64,000 bases of DNA from Acetivibrio clariflavus DSM 19732 (GCF_000237085.1 NC_016627.1:310001-374000); one strand, 5' to 3'; positions 41,501 through 50,025 are shown, numbered from the stretch's first letter. The notes: generated from the sequence alone by a model not told the origin. Made by a program: numbers and translations.

Positions 41501-41698
41501 TGACTACAATTTATTATAATATTATTAGATATAGTTAATATTGATGTTTGCGATTCAAAAATCAATTTGCAGTCTTCTTAGCAATTCCTTATATTCTATG
41601 CTTATACTACAAGCTTAAGTAACAAAGTTTTTTTATAAGTCTGTTGTTTTTTATAATTTACTGAAAATTATAAGTATTCTATAACGTAAGGAGAGAGT

Positions 41699-42775
41699 AT
41701 GTTGGCAAAAAAGAAAAAAGTGAATAAGAATAATGTTATAGCTATTGTATCAGTTATAGCGTTGTTATTAGGGGTAGTTGGGTGGATTTGCTATATTAAT
41801 GCAACTAATTATGTTGCTACCATTAAGGGCGAAAAAATTACGGTTGATGAGTTTAAATTTTTCATTGGTTCCACGATGGTTGAAATGGAACAAAACGCTA
41901 ATGTGGATAGAACAAGTGAATCGGCACTTAAAGCATTCTGGGACACAAAAATTGAAGGAATGGATGCAAGGGAATACGCAAAACAACAAGCACTCAAAAG
42001 CGCAAAGGAATATAAAATTCAACTTATAAAGGCAAAGGAAAAGGGACTGAAGTTGAATAAAGAGGAAATCGAAGAAACTAAGGCTATTCTAAACCAAATC
42101 AAGCAAGAGATGGCTGCTAACTATGGTGGAGATGCAAAGGGAGAAGAAGCATTCAAGAAAGACTATAATATAGGTTATGATAAGTATGAAAAAATTCTTA
42201 GGAACTTAAGGTTAATATACAAGTATGTTGAGCAAGAACTTCCCACCTTTGATGTAACCGAAACTGAAATGGAAGAATACTATAAGGAAAGTCCCAATAC
42301 AGTTGATAAAGTAAAAGTAAGAAGAATAATGTTCGCTACAATGAATCTTAATACACAAAAAGAATATACTGCTCAGGAGAAAGAAGAAATTAAGGACAAA
42401 GCCAAAAAGGTTTTGGAGAGGATAAAAGCTGGAGAAGATTCGGAAAAACTGGCACTGGAATATTCCGATGATCCCTCTGTACAAGAAAATAAAGGATTAT
42501 TTGAGGTTACTGCCCAAACTGTGTCAACCATACCCGGCTATAAAGAATGGGTATTAGACCATAAACCTGGCGATGCCGATTTATTGGAATCTGATATAGC
42601 ATACTTTGTATTAAAAGTGGAAAGCAGAACAACCTATGATGAAGTTAAGGATGCGGTTAAAGAGGCTGTTCAAACCAAGAAGTATTTGGAAAGACTTGAG
42701 AAGTGGGCAAATGATTCCGAGTTTAATGTTATAAAAAACGATAGTATTTATAACAAAACATATATAAAAAAGTAA
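41699..42775 (+). CDS. PrsA/SurA-like peptidyl-prolyl isomerase, membrane anchored
   Basis: 358 residues with a basic start, one N-terminal membrane helix (about 13-33), a SurA-N-like helical region and a parvulin (PpiC) domain at about residues 200-310 (VKVRRIMFATMN...EKLALEYSDDPSVQENKGLF). It lacks the lipobox Cys of classical PrsA, so it is anchored by the helix. It would fold exported proteins outside the membrane. GTAAGGAGAG precedes the ATG. This is the family usual between mfd and spoVT in clostridia. Confidence 0.87.
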   Translation: MLAKKKKVNKNNVIAIVSVIALLLGVVGWICYINATNYVATIKGEKITVDEFKFFIGSTMVEMEQNANVDRTSESALKAFWDTKIEGMDAREYAKQQALKSAKEYKIQLIKAKEKGLKLNKEEIEETKAILNQIKQEMAANYGGDAKGEEAFKKDYNIGYDKYEKILRNLRLIYKYVEQELPTFDVTETEMEEYYKESPNTVDKVKVRRIMFATMNLNTQKEYTAQEKEEIKDKAKKVLERIKAGEDSEKLALEYSDDPSVQENKGLFEVTAQTVSTIPGYKEWVLDHKPGDADLLESDIAYFVLKVESRTTYDEVKDAVKEAVQTKKYLERLEKWANDSEFNVIKNDSIYNKTYIKK

Positions 42776-42783
42776 TATAGAGC

Positions 42784-42813
42784 AAAAAAGACCGAAAATT
42801 CGGTCTTTTTTTT
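42784..42813 (+). terminator. Terminator after the PrsA-like gene
   Basis: AAAGACCGAA pairs with TTCGGTCTTT, preceded by A residues and followed by a T run. Confidence 0.88.
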
Positions 42814-42844
42814 ATGACTATTATGGGCAATATGTAAAAAAAGA

Positions 42845-42872
42845 TTGACTTTTCACACTTTAAAATTATAAA
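42845..42872 (+). promoter_or_regulatory. Possible sigma-A-type promoter of spoVT
   Basis: TTGACT is followed after 16 bases by TATAAA, about 100 bases before the spoVT start. In Bacillus spoVT is a sigma-G gene; I looked for a sigma-G pattern here and found only a weak TGTATA near 42905. Confidence 0.35.
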
Positions 42873-42974
42873 AAATTTTTTTAGTTATCATAATTCACCT
42901 GTTATGTATAAAAAAACAATAAATAATTAATAATAAAACTGTACTATAAAAACTGTAAAAGGAGGTAAAACACA

Positions 42975-43529
42975 TTGAAGGCTACTGGAATAGTCAGAAG
43001 AATAGACGATTTGGGCAGGGTAGTTATTCCTAAAGAGATAAGAAGAACATTGAGGATAAGAGAAGGAGATCCTCTCGAAATATTTACTGATAGAGAAGGA
43101 GAAGTTATATTAAAAAAATATTCACCCATCGGTGAGTTAAGTGATTTTGCTGCTCAGTACGCAGAATCACTCCATAAGACAAGCGGTCATATTACATGTA
43201 TTTCCGATAGAGATACTATAATCGCTGTTTCAGGTGCTTCCAAAAAAGAATTTCTTGAAAAGCAGTTAAGTCCTGAAGTGGAAAAAATTATAGAAGAGAA
43301 AAATACTTTGGTTATAAAAGCACCTGAGGAAAAAACTATTACTATCTTAGCCGATGAAAATGGAGAGAAAAAGTATACATCACAGGTAGTGTCTCCGATA
43401 ATTTCAGAGGGAGATCCTATTGGTGCAGTAATATTTTTATCTACAGACCCCAATGTACGTATGGGAGAATTAGAAGCAAAACTGGCACAAACTGCAGCTG
43501 GATTTTTAGGCAAACAAATGGAACAGTAA
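42975..43529 (+). CDS. spoVT: Stage V sporulation regulator SpoVT (AbrB family)
   Basis: Forespore transcription factor. The 184-residue protein has an N-terminal AbrB swapped-hairpin DNA-binding domain (MKATGIVRRIDDLGRVVIPKEIRRTLRIREGDPLEIF) and a C-terminal GAF-like domain (about 55-180), the two-domain form that distinguishes SpoVT from AbrB/Abh. The start is TTG, eight bases after AAAGGAGGT. Confidence 0.95.
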   Translation: MKATGIVRRIDDLGRVVIPKEIRRTLRIREGDPLEIFTDREGEVILKKYSPIGELSDFAAQYAESLHKTSGHITCISDRDTIIAVSGASKKEFLEKQLSPEVEKIIEEKNTLVIKAPEEKTITILADENGEKKYTSQVVSPIISEGDPIGAVIFLSTDPNVRMGELEAKLAQTAAGFLGKQMEQ

Positions 43530-43567
43530 ATGCAAAAGTTTAATAACAAGAAAAAACTTTGTATTGT

Positions 43568-43606
43568 AAAAATAACAGGTAGCCTTTAAAAGTGCCTGTT
43601 ATTTTT
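43568..43606. terminator. Bidirectional terminator between spoVT and the L,D-transpeptidase
   Basis: A perfect 12-bp stem (AAAAATAACAGG with CCTGTTATTTTT) around 15 bases, with A and T runs built in, can serve both convergent genes. Confidence 0.85.
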
Positions 43607-43634
43607 ATGTTTAAATATTGTATGAATTATAAAA

Positions 43635-44006
43635 TTATATTATTTGAACAATGGTTCCAACGGGTACGGTATTGTATAAAAAGATAACATCGTCATTATA
43701 CATTCTGATACATCCGTTTGACACAGCCTTCCCTATAGACGAAGGGTTATTGGTTCCATGAATGCCATAACTTCCGGATGTTGTACTGAGCCCAAGCCAT
43801 CTTGCGCCAAAGGGACCGCCGGGATTGGCAGCTTTGTTTTTTATGCGGAAAGTCCCCTTAGGAGTTGGGGTGGATGGTTTGCCAACAGCAACAGGAAAGG
43901 ATTTAAACCACTTTCCGTCCTTATACAAGGTTAATGTTCGAGCGCTTGTATTGACCACTATCTTATAGGTGACTCTTAACATGAATGGACATATATATGG
44001 ACACAT
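43635..44006 (-). CDS. Small L,D-transpeptidase (YkuD domain), no signal peptide
   Basis: The 123-residue protein is almost only a YkuD domain. It has YKIVVNTSARTLTLYKDG, TPTPKGTFRI, YGIHGTNNPSSIG and the catalytic SNGCIRM. YkuD enzymes make 3-3 peptidoglycan cross-links. No signal peptide or LysM is visible, so how it would reach the wall is unclear; a spore-related role is possible. The ATG follows AAGGAGG by eight to nine bases. Two later ATG codons would still keep the domain. Confidence 0.88.
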   Translation of the reverse strand: MCPYICPFMLRVTYKIVVNTSARTLTLYKDGKWFKSFPVAVGKPSTPTPKGTFRIKNKAANPGGPFGARWLGLSTTSGSYGIHGTNNPSSIGKAVSNGCIRMYNDDVIFLYNTVPVGTIVQII

Positions 44007-44430
44007 CGAGAATTCCTCCTTGTAGTTTGAATTCGGTAGCTGCTCAGGATATAGAAATTATGTATACTATATAATATTCAAGTCATTAAGAATGTGTAAT
44101 ACGTTTTTTTCAGTTAAACCGATTTTTTAGCGTGTGTTCCATAAAAATATTTTGAAAATGCTATATCTGCTAATGTTATTTGATTTTTAGTGGTATAATT
44201 ACTTATTATAAACTTATGTGCGGAAATATTTCTCAACAGGATAAAAGATGAAGCTTAAAACATTTTGAGGCTGGCTTTTTTATTTAACTGCAAAACTTTT
44301 TGGATAAATGGCAATTTAACTTAATTTCTGTAGGAAAAAAATAAGACAATGCGCTTTTCTGAAGGCTGGCCGGCGTTTTTTAGGTTCTGTAAGTGAAAAT
44401 TAAAAAACTTATAGGTGAGGAGTTGGTTTT
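44007..44430. other. Promoter and leader region of mazG
   Basis: At 44191-44199, TGGTATAAT forms an extended -10, with no good -35, giving a leader of about 225 bases. Within it, AGCTTAAA and TTTGAGGCT around ACAT, followed by GGC and six T residues (44254-44284), looks like a weak attenuator. No reading frame here resembles a gene. Confidence 0.35.
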
Positions 44431-45231
44431 ATGTTGAAGGACAAATATACATTCTCAGACCTGGTGGATATTATGAAGTTGCTGAGAAGCGAAAATGGCT
44501 GTCCCTGGGACAGGGAACAGACTCATGAAAGTCTTAAAAAGTATTTGATCGAGGAAACTTATGAGGTTCTTGAGGTAATTGATCTTAATGACAAAAAGCG
44601 GCTTTGTGAAGAACTTGGGGACTTGCTGCTGCAAATTGTGTTTCATGCCCAAATAGCACAGGAAGAGGGAACTTTTACAATAGATGATGTTATAACGGGA
44701 ATCTGCAGGAAAATGGTATTAAGGCACACCCATGTCTTTGGAGAAGCGAAAGCTGATACTTCCGATGAAGTTTTGACAAACTGGGAGGAGATTAAAAAGA
44801 AGGAGAAAGGAATTGAAAGCCAGACAGATGTCCTAAAAGATGTGCCTTCAAATCTTCCGGCATTGATGAGAAGTTATAAAGTGCAACAAAAAGCCGCACA
44901 AGTGGGTTTTGACTGGAATAATATCGAAGATGTGTTTAAAAAGCTGGAAGAAGAAATAAATGAATTAAAGGATGTATATAAAAGTAAAGATGTGGAAAGA
45001 ATAACTGATGAAGTGGGAGATGTATTATTTTCCATCGTGAATTTGTCCAGATTTCTTAAAGTACAGCCAGAACTTGCTTTAACAAGTTCTATTAACAAAT
45101 TCATCAGCAGGTTTGAGTATATTGAAACTGAGAGTAAGAAAGAAGGGAAAAAACTGGAGGATATGTCACTGGAAGAGATGGATGAGTTGTGGAACAAATC
45201 AAAAATACATAAGGAGAGTGCGAAGAAATAA
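44431..45231 (+). CDS. mazG: Nucleoside triphosphate pyrophosphohydrolase MazG
   Basis: MazG hydrolyses NTPs/dNTPs to NMPs and pyrophosphate and cleans aberrant nucleotides. The 266-residue product has two MazG domains. The first holds CPWDREQTHESLKKYLIEETYEVLEVI...EELGDLLLQIVFHAQ, the metal-binding EExxE/ExxD set; the second is around EEEINELKDVY...ITDEVGDVLFSIVNLSRFL. The TP-methylase half fused in Bacillus YabN is absent. GTGAGGAG precedes the ATG. Confidence 0.94.
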   Translation: MLKDKYTFSDLVDIMKLLRSENGCPWDREQTHESLKKYLIEETYEVLEVIDLNDKKRLCEELGDLLLQIVFHAQIAQEEGTFTIDDVITGICRKMVLRHTHVFGEAKADTSDEVLTNWEEIKKKEKGIESQTDVLKDVPSNLPALMRSYKVQQKAAQVGFDWNNIEDVFKKLEEEINELKDVYKSKDVERITDEVGDVLFSIVNLSRFLKVQPELALTSSINKFISRFEYIETESKKEGKKLEDMSLEEMDELWNKSKIHKESAKK

Positions 45232-45378
45232 TTTCTTTAAAAACAAACATAAGGAGGAGATTGGTGTAAGATATAAAATATGAATAACTTTCTTGTTAAA
45301 ACAGTTTATGCAATTGGCCATTAAAAGCTAGGAATTATATGTCTTAAGAAATAAAATAACTATTAGGAGGATGGAACT

Positions 45379-45657
45379 ATGAACAAAACTGAATTAGTAG
45401 CAAGTATTGCTGAAAAAGCTGATTTATCAAAGAAAGATGCGGAGAAGGCACTTAATGCTTTCATAGAGAGTGTGGAAGAAGCTTTGGCTAATGGAGATAA
45501 AATTCAATTGGTAGGTTTCGGAACATTTGAAGTAAGAGAAAGAGCTGCAAGAAAGGGTAGAAATCCACAGACAAAAGAGGAAATAAATATTCCTGCAACA
45601 AAGGCTCCGATTTTTAGAGTTGGTAAAGGATTAAAAGATTTGGTCAATAAAGAATAG
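45379..45657 (+). CDS. hup: DNA-binding protein HU
   Basis: The 92-residue nucleoid protein matches HU throughout: [28 protein letters not shown], then [28 protein letters not shown], the DNA-bending arm. TAGGAGGATGG precedes the ATG. Confidence 0.97.
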   Translation: MNKTELVASIAEKADLSKKDAEKALNAFIESVEEALANGDKIQLVGFGTFEVRERAARKGRNPQTKEEINIPATKAPIFRVGKGLKDLVNKE

Positions 45658-45713
45658 TATGATTTAAAAACTGCGAATCTATGGAAATTTATCCTATAGA
45701 TATTATGTAAAAT

Positions 45714-45810
45714 GGAGCTGTTTCAAAGAATATTTAACCACTGAGCTGTTTACTGGCGAATTTTAAAATTTTGCTCATAATAAAGTGGTTAAATTTGTTG
45801 CGACAGCTCC
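45714..45810. repeat. MITE-like 97-bp palindromic element
   Basis: GGAGCTGTTTCAAAG...TTTAACCACT at the left and AGTGGTTAAA...GCGACAGCTCC at the right are inverted repeats of 27-29 bases with matched outer 8 and inner 10 positions. The centre carries another inverted pair (TGAGC with GCTCA). T residues follow, so it may also terminate hup. Its ends resemble those of the IS1182-type element in this window (GGGGCTGTTGCA). Confidence 0.6.
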
Positions 45811-45909
45811 TTTTGGTTTTATAAAATAGATTATGACGAAGTAAGTGAGATGAAATTTAGATTGGTTTTATGACTATATAAAGATTGTCAATAAGACGGG
45901 GGGATATTT

Positions 45910-46149
45910 ATGAGGATAGACAAATACCTTAAATTATCGAGACTAATTAAAAGACGAACTTTAGCCAATGAGGCCTGTGAGCAGGGAAGAGTAAAAATAA
46001 ATGATAAGATTGCAAAGCCAGGGTCGGAAGTCAAGGTGGGAGATATAATTGAAATTCAATTCGGGAATGGCAGTACCAGAGTTGAAGTTACTTCTATAAG
46101 TGAACATGTTTTAAAGGCAGAATCTAAAGAAATGTATAAAGTTCTCTAA
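45910..46149 (+). CDS. rqcP: S4-domain RNA-binding protein RqcP (YabO)
   Basis: 79 residues, a single S4 domain (MRIDKYLKLSRLIKRRTLANEACEQGRVKINDKIAKPG...GDIIEIQFG). In Firmicutes this protein stabilises P-site tRNA during RqcH-driven C-terminal tailing on stalled 60S-like (50S) ribosomes. Position between mazG/hup and yabP is that of yabO in Bacillus. ACGGGGGGA precedes the ATG. Confidence 0.92.
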   Translation: MRIDKYLKLSRLIKRRTLANEACEQGRVKINDKIAKPGSEVKVGDIIEIQFGNGSTRVEVTSISEHVLKAESKEMYKVL

Positions 46150-46314
46150 AGAACTTGCAGATTAAGCTTTTTGAATTTGCACTGTTGGTTTTGCAATAGG
46201 TGATATATATTTAATTTATATTTAACCTCAATAGGAATTTGGAGTTTGAAAATTATCTTTTTTCGAAACGTTTGTACATATTTTGTAAATGGCTGTAGAG
46301 ATAAAAGAATACTG

Positions 46315-46350
46315 AAAAAGAATATTCCGTCAAGGGATATTCTTTTTTTA
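46315..46350 (+). terminator. Terminator after rqcP
   Basis: AAAAAGAATAT pairs with ATATTCTTTTT around 11 bases (inner CC/GG pairs possible), followed by T residues. Confidence 0.75.
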
Positions 46351-46443
46351 TAGGTATTTTTTGTTTTGTACAGGCATAAATATTATAAGTATATTTTATT
46401 CCACATATTTTGAGTGCATATTATAAATGCTGGAGGGGTAAAA

Positions 46444-46737
46444 ATGAACGAAGATAAAAAGCTGTCAAGACAAACAACTCAAAACATTATATTGGAGAAC
46501 AGAGAAAGGCTTAGTGTGTCGGGTGTACTCAAAGTAAGAAGTTTTGACGATGAAACAGTGGAAATTGAAACAGAGTTAGGTCTTCTCATAATATGCGGTG
46601 AAGATTTACATATTAACAAATTAAGCATTGATAATTCTGAACTTAGTGTTGAAGGCTATATAATAAGCTGCGAATACAATGACAGTGAAAGCTCAAGATC
46701 TCGGGGAATGGGTTTCTTTTCGAAAATGTTCAGATAA
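46444..46737 (+). CDS. yabP: Sporulation protein YabP
   Basis: 97 residues of the YabP/YqfC family: QTTQNIILENRERLSVSGVLKVRSFDDETVEIETELGLLIICGEDLHINKLSIDNSELSVEGYI. YabP is needed for sporulation in Bacillus, probably at the outer forespore membrane. The ATG behind GGAGGGG is chosen; the frame opens ten codons earlier. yabQ follows. Confidence 0.92.
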   Translation: MNEDKKLSRQTTQNIILENRERLSVSGVLKVRSFDDETVEIETELGLLIICGEDLHINKLSIDNSELSVEGYIISCEYNDSESSRSRGMGFFSKMFR

Positions 46738-46762
46738 AATCTGTTCTGAAATAACATAACTG

Positions 46763-46828
46763 CCATTTCAAAAAATCTGTTTTTGAGTTTTAATCCATAA
46801 AAGGTGTATTGAGATTATTTTGAAATGG
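46763..46828. repeat. Inverted repeat flanking 44 bases between yabP and yabQ
   Basis: CCATTTCAAAA and its exact complement TTTTGAAATGG enclose 44 bases, 25 bases after yabP. It has no T run on the plus side. It is either a long-looped terminator or a short palindromic element like that after hup. Confidence 0.5.
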
Positions 46829-46959
46829 TCTTAGATAATTTTAAAACCTTATAATTGATAATGCGTAAAGGTTATATTTTATTGACCTTGTATCATAAAT
46901 TATATCATAAATATTGAATTACTATTTTCAGAAATAGTCTAAAGGATAAGTGATCAAAA

Positions 46960-47469
46960 TTGTTTCCTACTGTTGGTAATCAAGCGTATGTTTTTTTATG
47001 GTGTGTATTAGGGGGAATGATTATTGCCTTTATATATGATATTTTCAGAATACGAAGGAAAACTATAAAGGCAGGCAATTTAATTGTTTATTTTGAGGAC
47101 TTTATTTATTGGATTTTGGTAGCACTTGTACTTTTTGCTGTTGTCTACGTAAGCAATGATGGAGAAATCAGAGGATACCTGTTTATAGGTGCTTTGATAG
47201 GTATTATACTTTATTCGCTGCTCTTAAGCAGGATTATAATGACAGTATTTATCTTTACACTTAAATTGATATATAGAGTTTTCAGAACTTTGTGTATAAT
47301 TTTATTCTTTCCAATTAAAGTTTTGTTTAGAATATTGAAAATACCTGCCAAAATAATCTATAATGGTCTAAGGATGGTATTCGGAAAAGCACATAGAATA
47401 ACTAAAGCCAAGTTAAGCAGTTTTTATACCTGGAAAAAAAGATTTAAGAATATAATAAAAAAAATATAG
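46960..47469 (+). CDS. yabQ: Spore cortex protein YabQ
   Basis: The 169-residue integral membrane protein has four hydrophobic segments (about residues 6-26, 42-65, 70-90 and 92-125) and a basic C-terminus. It starts with QAYVFLWCVLGGMIIAFIYDIFR, typical of YabQ, which is needed for cortex formation in Bacillus. The start is TTG, behind AAAGGATAAG. Confidence 0.88.
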   Translation: MFPTVGNQAYVFLWCVLGGMIIAFIYDIFRIRRKTIKAGNLIVYFEDFIYWILVALVLFAVVYVSNDGEIRGYLFIGALIGIILYSLLLSRIIMTVFIFTLKLIYRVFRTLCIILFFPIKVLFRILKIPAKIIYNGLRMVFGKAHRITKAKLSSFYTWKKRFKNIIKKI

Positions 47470-47649
47470 GTGTACAGATATTATCCTTTTATAAAATATT
47501 ATAGGAAGGATATAGGAGGATTTTTCTAATAGCTGTAGAATTAATTTTATAGGCATATTTTTTGGACATAGATATGCGGCACTAATTTTTGAATTTGCTT
47601 TTCAGATAGAAAACAGGTATAGTGTATTTTGTTGAGGGAGAGTAACGCT

Positions 47650-47928
47650 ATGAACAAAAGAAAAAAGTCTAAATTAGGAACTTTACTTTTTTTGGGTGCC
47701 TTAGCATACTTGACGTATTTGCTTATTAATCAGCAAGGAATACTTTATGCAAAAAAGGCCCAACTGGATGAACTTAATGCCAAAATAAGAGCAGAAGAAG
47801 AGAATAGGGAGAGACTTATAAGGCAAACTGAAGAAGTAAATTCTGAAGAAAATATTGAGAAAATAGCAAGGGAAAAATTAGGTATGGTAAAACGCGGTGA
47901 AAGGGTCTTTATTGATGTCAATAATTAA
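47650..47928 (+). CDS. divIC: Septum formation initiator DivIC/FtsB
   Basis: The 92-residue bitopic division protein has a basic cytoplasmic start, one membrane helix (about 8-26), a coiled coil rich in Glu, Arg and Leu, and the C-terminal motif IEKIAREKLGMVKRGERVF. It works with FtsL and DivIB at the septum. The ATG behind GAGGGAGAG is preferred; an in-frame TTG at 47629 would add seven residues. Confidence 0.93.
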   Translation: MNKRKKSKLGTLLFLGALAYLTYLLINQQGILYAKKAQLDELNAKIRAEEENRERLIRQTEEVNSEENIEKIAREKLGMVKRGERVFIDVNN

Positions 47929-48018
47929 CACATTTGTATATATAGCTAATACTTGACTTACAACGGTGTATATTATATAATTATATTACTTTATATATTC
48001 AGGAGGATTATTATATTT

Positions 48019-48447
48019 ATGCTCGTTGAGGTAGGTAAAATTGTTGAAGGAAAGGTTTCTGGCATCACAAATTTTGGAGCTTTCGTTCAACTTGCTAATG
48101 GTCAAACAGGATTGGTTCACATCTCAGAAGTCGCTGATGAATACGTAAAAGACATAAAAGCACATCTTAATGAAAATCAAATTGTAAAAGTTAAAATCAT
48201 TTCTGTAGACAATAATGGGAAGATAAGCTTGTCTATTAAGAAGGCTTTAGATCCAAAGCCCGTTGTGAAGTCAAGTAAACCTGATGAAATTGACTGGAAT
48301 GGTACTAATAATAGTAATAGGAATATGACCTTTGAAGAACTTATTTCTAAATTTAAAAAAGATAGTGACGAAAAGCTTTATGACCTAAAGAAGAATTTCG
48401 AGTCAAAAAGAGGTGGAGGCGGATACAGAAGGTCTGCACAATACTGA
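48019..48447 (+). CDS. yabR: S1-domain RNA-binding protein (YabR-like)
   Basis: 142 residues. An N-terminal S1 domain (VGKIVEGKVSGITNFGAFVQLANGQTGLVHISEVADEYV...VKVKIISVDNNGKISLSIKKA) is followed by a charged tail ending GGGGYRRSAQY. It likely binds RNA or ribosomes. CAGGAGGA precedes the ATG; the longer frame opening at 47953 would add 22 hydrophobic residues and has no ribosome site. Confidence 0.92.
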   Translation: MLVEVGKIVEGKVSGITNFGAFVQLANGQTGLVHISEVADEYVKDIKAHLNENQIVKVKIISVDNNGKISLSIKKALDPKPVVKSSKPDEIDWNGTNNSNRNMTFEELISKFKKDSDEKLYDLKKNFESKRGGGGYRRSAQY

Positions 48448-48536
48448 TTTTTGATACGGCATTTATTAGGATTTTATAGTTGGTAGTAACTGAATAGATA
48501 CGTGTAAAATAGATTAATACAGTTTTTTATATATAA

Positions 48537-48575
48537 AAAACGGATTTGGTCTTTTAGGTTAAATCCGTTTCTTTA
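48537..48575 (+). terminator. Terminator after yabR
   Basis: AAAACGGATTT pairs with AAATCCGTTT around 13 bases, followed by a T-rich tail (CTTTAATT). Confidence 0.65.
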
Positions 48576-48738
48576 ATTGAATAACATATTTGAATTGAAA
48601 ATAATAAATAAGCATATACTAATTGAGAGAAAGAATTTACATGTGATTTTTCATAAAAAATACCATGAAAATTATATTGACATAGTAAATGATATGTATT
48701 ATAATATAAAAGTCGCTTGGATGAGTGATACGTAAGCT

Positions 48739-48827
48739 GCCGAAGTGGCGGAACTGGCAGACGCACAGGACTTAAAATCCTGCGGGACTTAAATCCCGTA
48801 CCGGTTCGATTCCGGTCTTCGGCACCA
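48739..48827 (+). tRNA. tRNA-Leu (UAA)
   Basis: Complete 89-base cloverleaf with encoded CCA. The acceptor GCCGAAG pairs with CTTCGGC, the anticodon loop CTTAAAA reads UAA, there is a long class II variable arm (GCGGGACTTAAATCCCGT), and the T arm is CCGGTTCGATTCCGG. The next tRNA starts six bases later. Confidence 0.97.
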
Positions 48828-48833
48828 ATATAT

Positions 48834-48910
<77 letters not shown>

Positions 48911-48915
48911 GAAAG

Positions 48916-48946
48916 AAACCCTGTAAGCACAAAGCTTACAGGGTTT
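48916..48946 (+). terminator. Terminator after the tRNA pair
   Basis: A perfect 13-bp stem (AAACCCTGTAAGC with GCTTACAGGGTTT) has loop ACAAA. The T run is short. Confidence 0.8.
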
Positions 48947-49033
48947 AGTTATTGGCTTTAGCCTGATTCACACGCAAAGCGTGTGAATCAAAAAACCACC
49001 CGCTATGCGGGTGCGAGACAGGAGTTATACAAA

Positions 49034-49099
49034 AAAATCACCTTTCCGTTATAATAGAGTTGTTCAAGCTACTATAATAACAAAAGGAAAGGTGATTTT
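49034..49099 (+). promoter_or_regulatory. Ribosome-site-sequestering hairpin of tnpA
   Basis: AAAATCACCTTTCC pairs perfectly over 14 bases with GGAAAGGTGATTTT, which contains the tnpA ribosome site and ends two bases before the ATG. An inner pair (GTTATAATAG with CTATAATAAC, one mismatch) extends the stem. Similar leaders repress IS200 transposase translation. Confidence 0.75.
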
Positions 49100-49100
49100 A

Positions 49101-49556
49101 ATGGCAAACAAAGAACACAGTTTAGCACGAACTAAATGGATGTGTAAATATCATATAGTATTTACACCTAAGTATAGACGAAAAATAATTTATAATCAAT
49201 ACAAACAAAGTATAAGGGAAATAATAAAACAACTATGCAAATATAAAGGAGTCGAGATAATAGAAGGACATTTGATGCCAGACCATATACATATGTTAGT
49301 AAGCATACCACCCAAAATGAGTGTATCAAGCTTTATGGGATACTTGAAAGGGAAAAGTGCACTTATGATATTTGATAGACATGCAAACTTAAAATATAAG
49401 TTTGGGAACAGACACTTTTGGGCGGAAGGATACTATGTAAGTACAGTAGGACTAAATGAAGCAACAATTAAGAAATACATACAAGAGCAATATAAACATG
49501 ACATAATGATAGATAAGTTAAGTGTGAAAGAGTATGAAGACCCCTTTAAGGGGTAG
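49101..49556 (+). CDS. tnpA: IS200/IS605 family Y1 transposase TnpA
   Basis: 151-residue HUH single-strand transposase. It has KYHIVFTPKYRRKIIY near the N-terminus, the histidine pair in MPDHIHMLVSIPP and the catalytic Tyr region EATIKKYIQEQ. The frame is full length. The ATG is behind GGAAAGGTGA, which is masked by the leader hairpin; an in-frame start at 49005 lies inside the left-end structure. Confidence 0.93.
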   Translation: MANKEHSLARTKWMCKYHIVFTPKYRRKIIYNQYKQSIREIIKQLCKYKGVEIIEGHLMPDHIHMLVSIPPKMSVSSFMGYLKGKSALMIFDRHANLKYKFGNRHFWAEGYYVSTVGLNEATIKKYIQEQYKHDIMIDKLSVKEYEDPFKG

Positions 49557-49697
49557 TTGGTAATAAGTTCGTCCCTTTAGGGACTGCAAAAGTGACAAAG
49601 GCAAAGTGGCTTGAACGAAGTGAAAGCCAGCGTCTTTAGGCGCTGGCCGGTAACACGCCCTTATAGGGCTGAGCAAACCACCCGTTTTACGGGTGGT
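49541..49697 (+). repeat. Array of five short hairpins at the IS200-like right end
   Basis: Five palindromes follow one another: CCCCTTTAAGGGG (spanning the end of tnpA), GTCCC-TTTA-GGGAC at 49571, GCCAGCGTC-TTTA-GGCGCTGGC at 49626, GCCCT-TAT-AGGGC at 49657 and ACCACCCGT-TTT-ACGGGTGGT at 49677. Most share a T/A-rich TTTA, TTT or TAT loop. Confidence 0.75.
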
Positions 49698-49933
49698 CAT
49701 GATTGTTTTATTACGTAAACTATAAAAAATTGTTTTTGACTACTACGAACACGGAAATTCCTAATGAACATTAGTACTTGCATAGCCGAAACGGTGGCTA
49801 CTTCTCTCACATTGAGGCTGTTGTTAATCAAAATTGCTGCTGCGGTATGTCTTAGATTATGAAGCCCGATATCCTGAGAATCATATTTCTTAATGAACTT
49901 CTTATAAGCATAGGTGAATGAATCAGGATGTTT
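49697..49933 (-). pseudogene. Tyrosine recombinase (phage integrase) C-terminal remnant
   Basis: A 78-codon open stretch reads SFTYAYKKFIKKY...DIGLHNLRHTAAAILINNSLNV REVATVSA. The HNLRH box with the catalytic His and Arg, and the following helix, are those of tyrosine recombinases. The downstream LGH and catalytic Tyr box is missing, and no N-terminal part is found. It is a decayed fragment near the tRNA genes. Confidence 0.7.
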
Positions 49934-50025
49934 TTATCAAGTGAAAATTAGAATAATACAAACACACATCTTTGAAATCGATGGCGTTGGTTAGGGGACA
50001 CCTGTTGCAGAATACATTTCGCTGA

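Larger units (their letters stand above)
48964..49697 (+). mobile_element. IS200/IS605-type element (tnpA only)
   Basis: Single-gene element bounded by subterminal hairpins rather than inverted repeats. At the left are TGATTCACACGC-AAA-complement (12 bp, 48964-48990) and CACCCGC-TAT-GCGGGTG (48997-49013). At the right is ACCACCCGT-TTT-ACGGGTGGT (49677-49697). Four more small stem-loops fill the space after tnpA. Exact ends are not fixed. No tnpB is present. It lies just after the tRNA pair. Confidence 0.72.
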
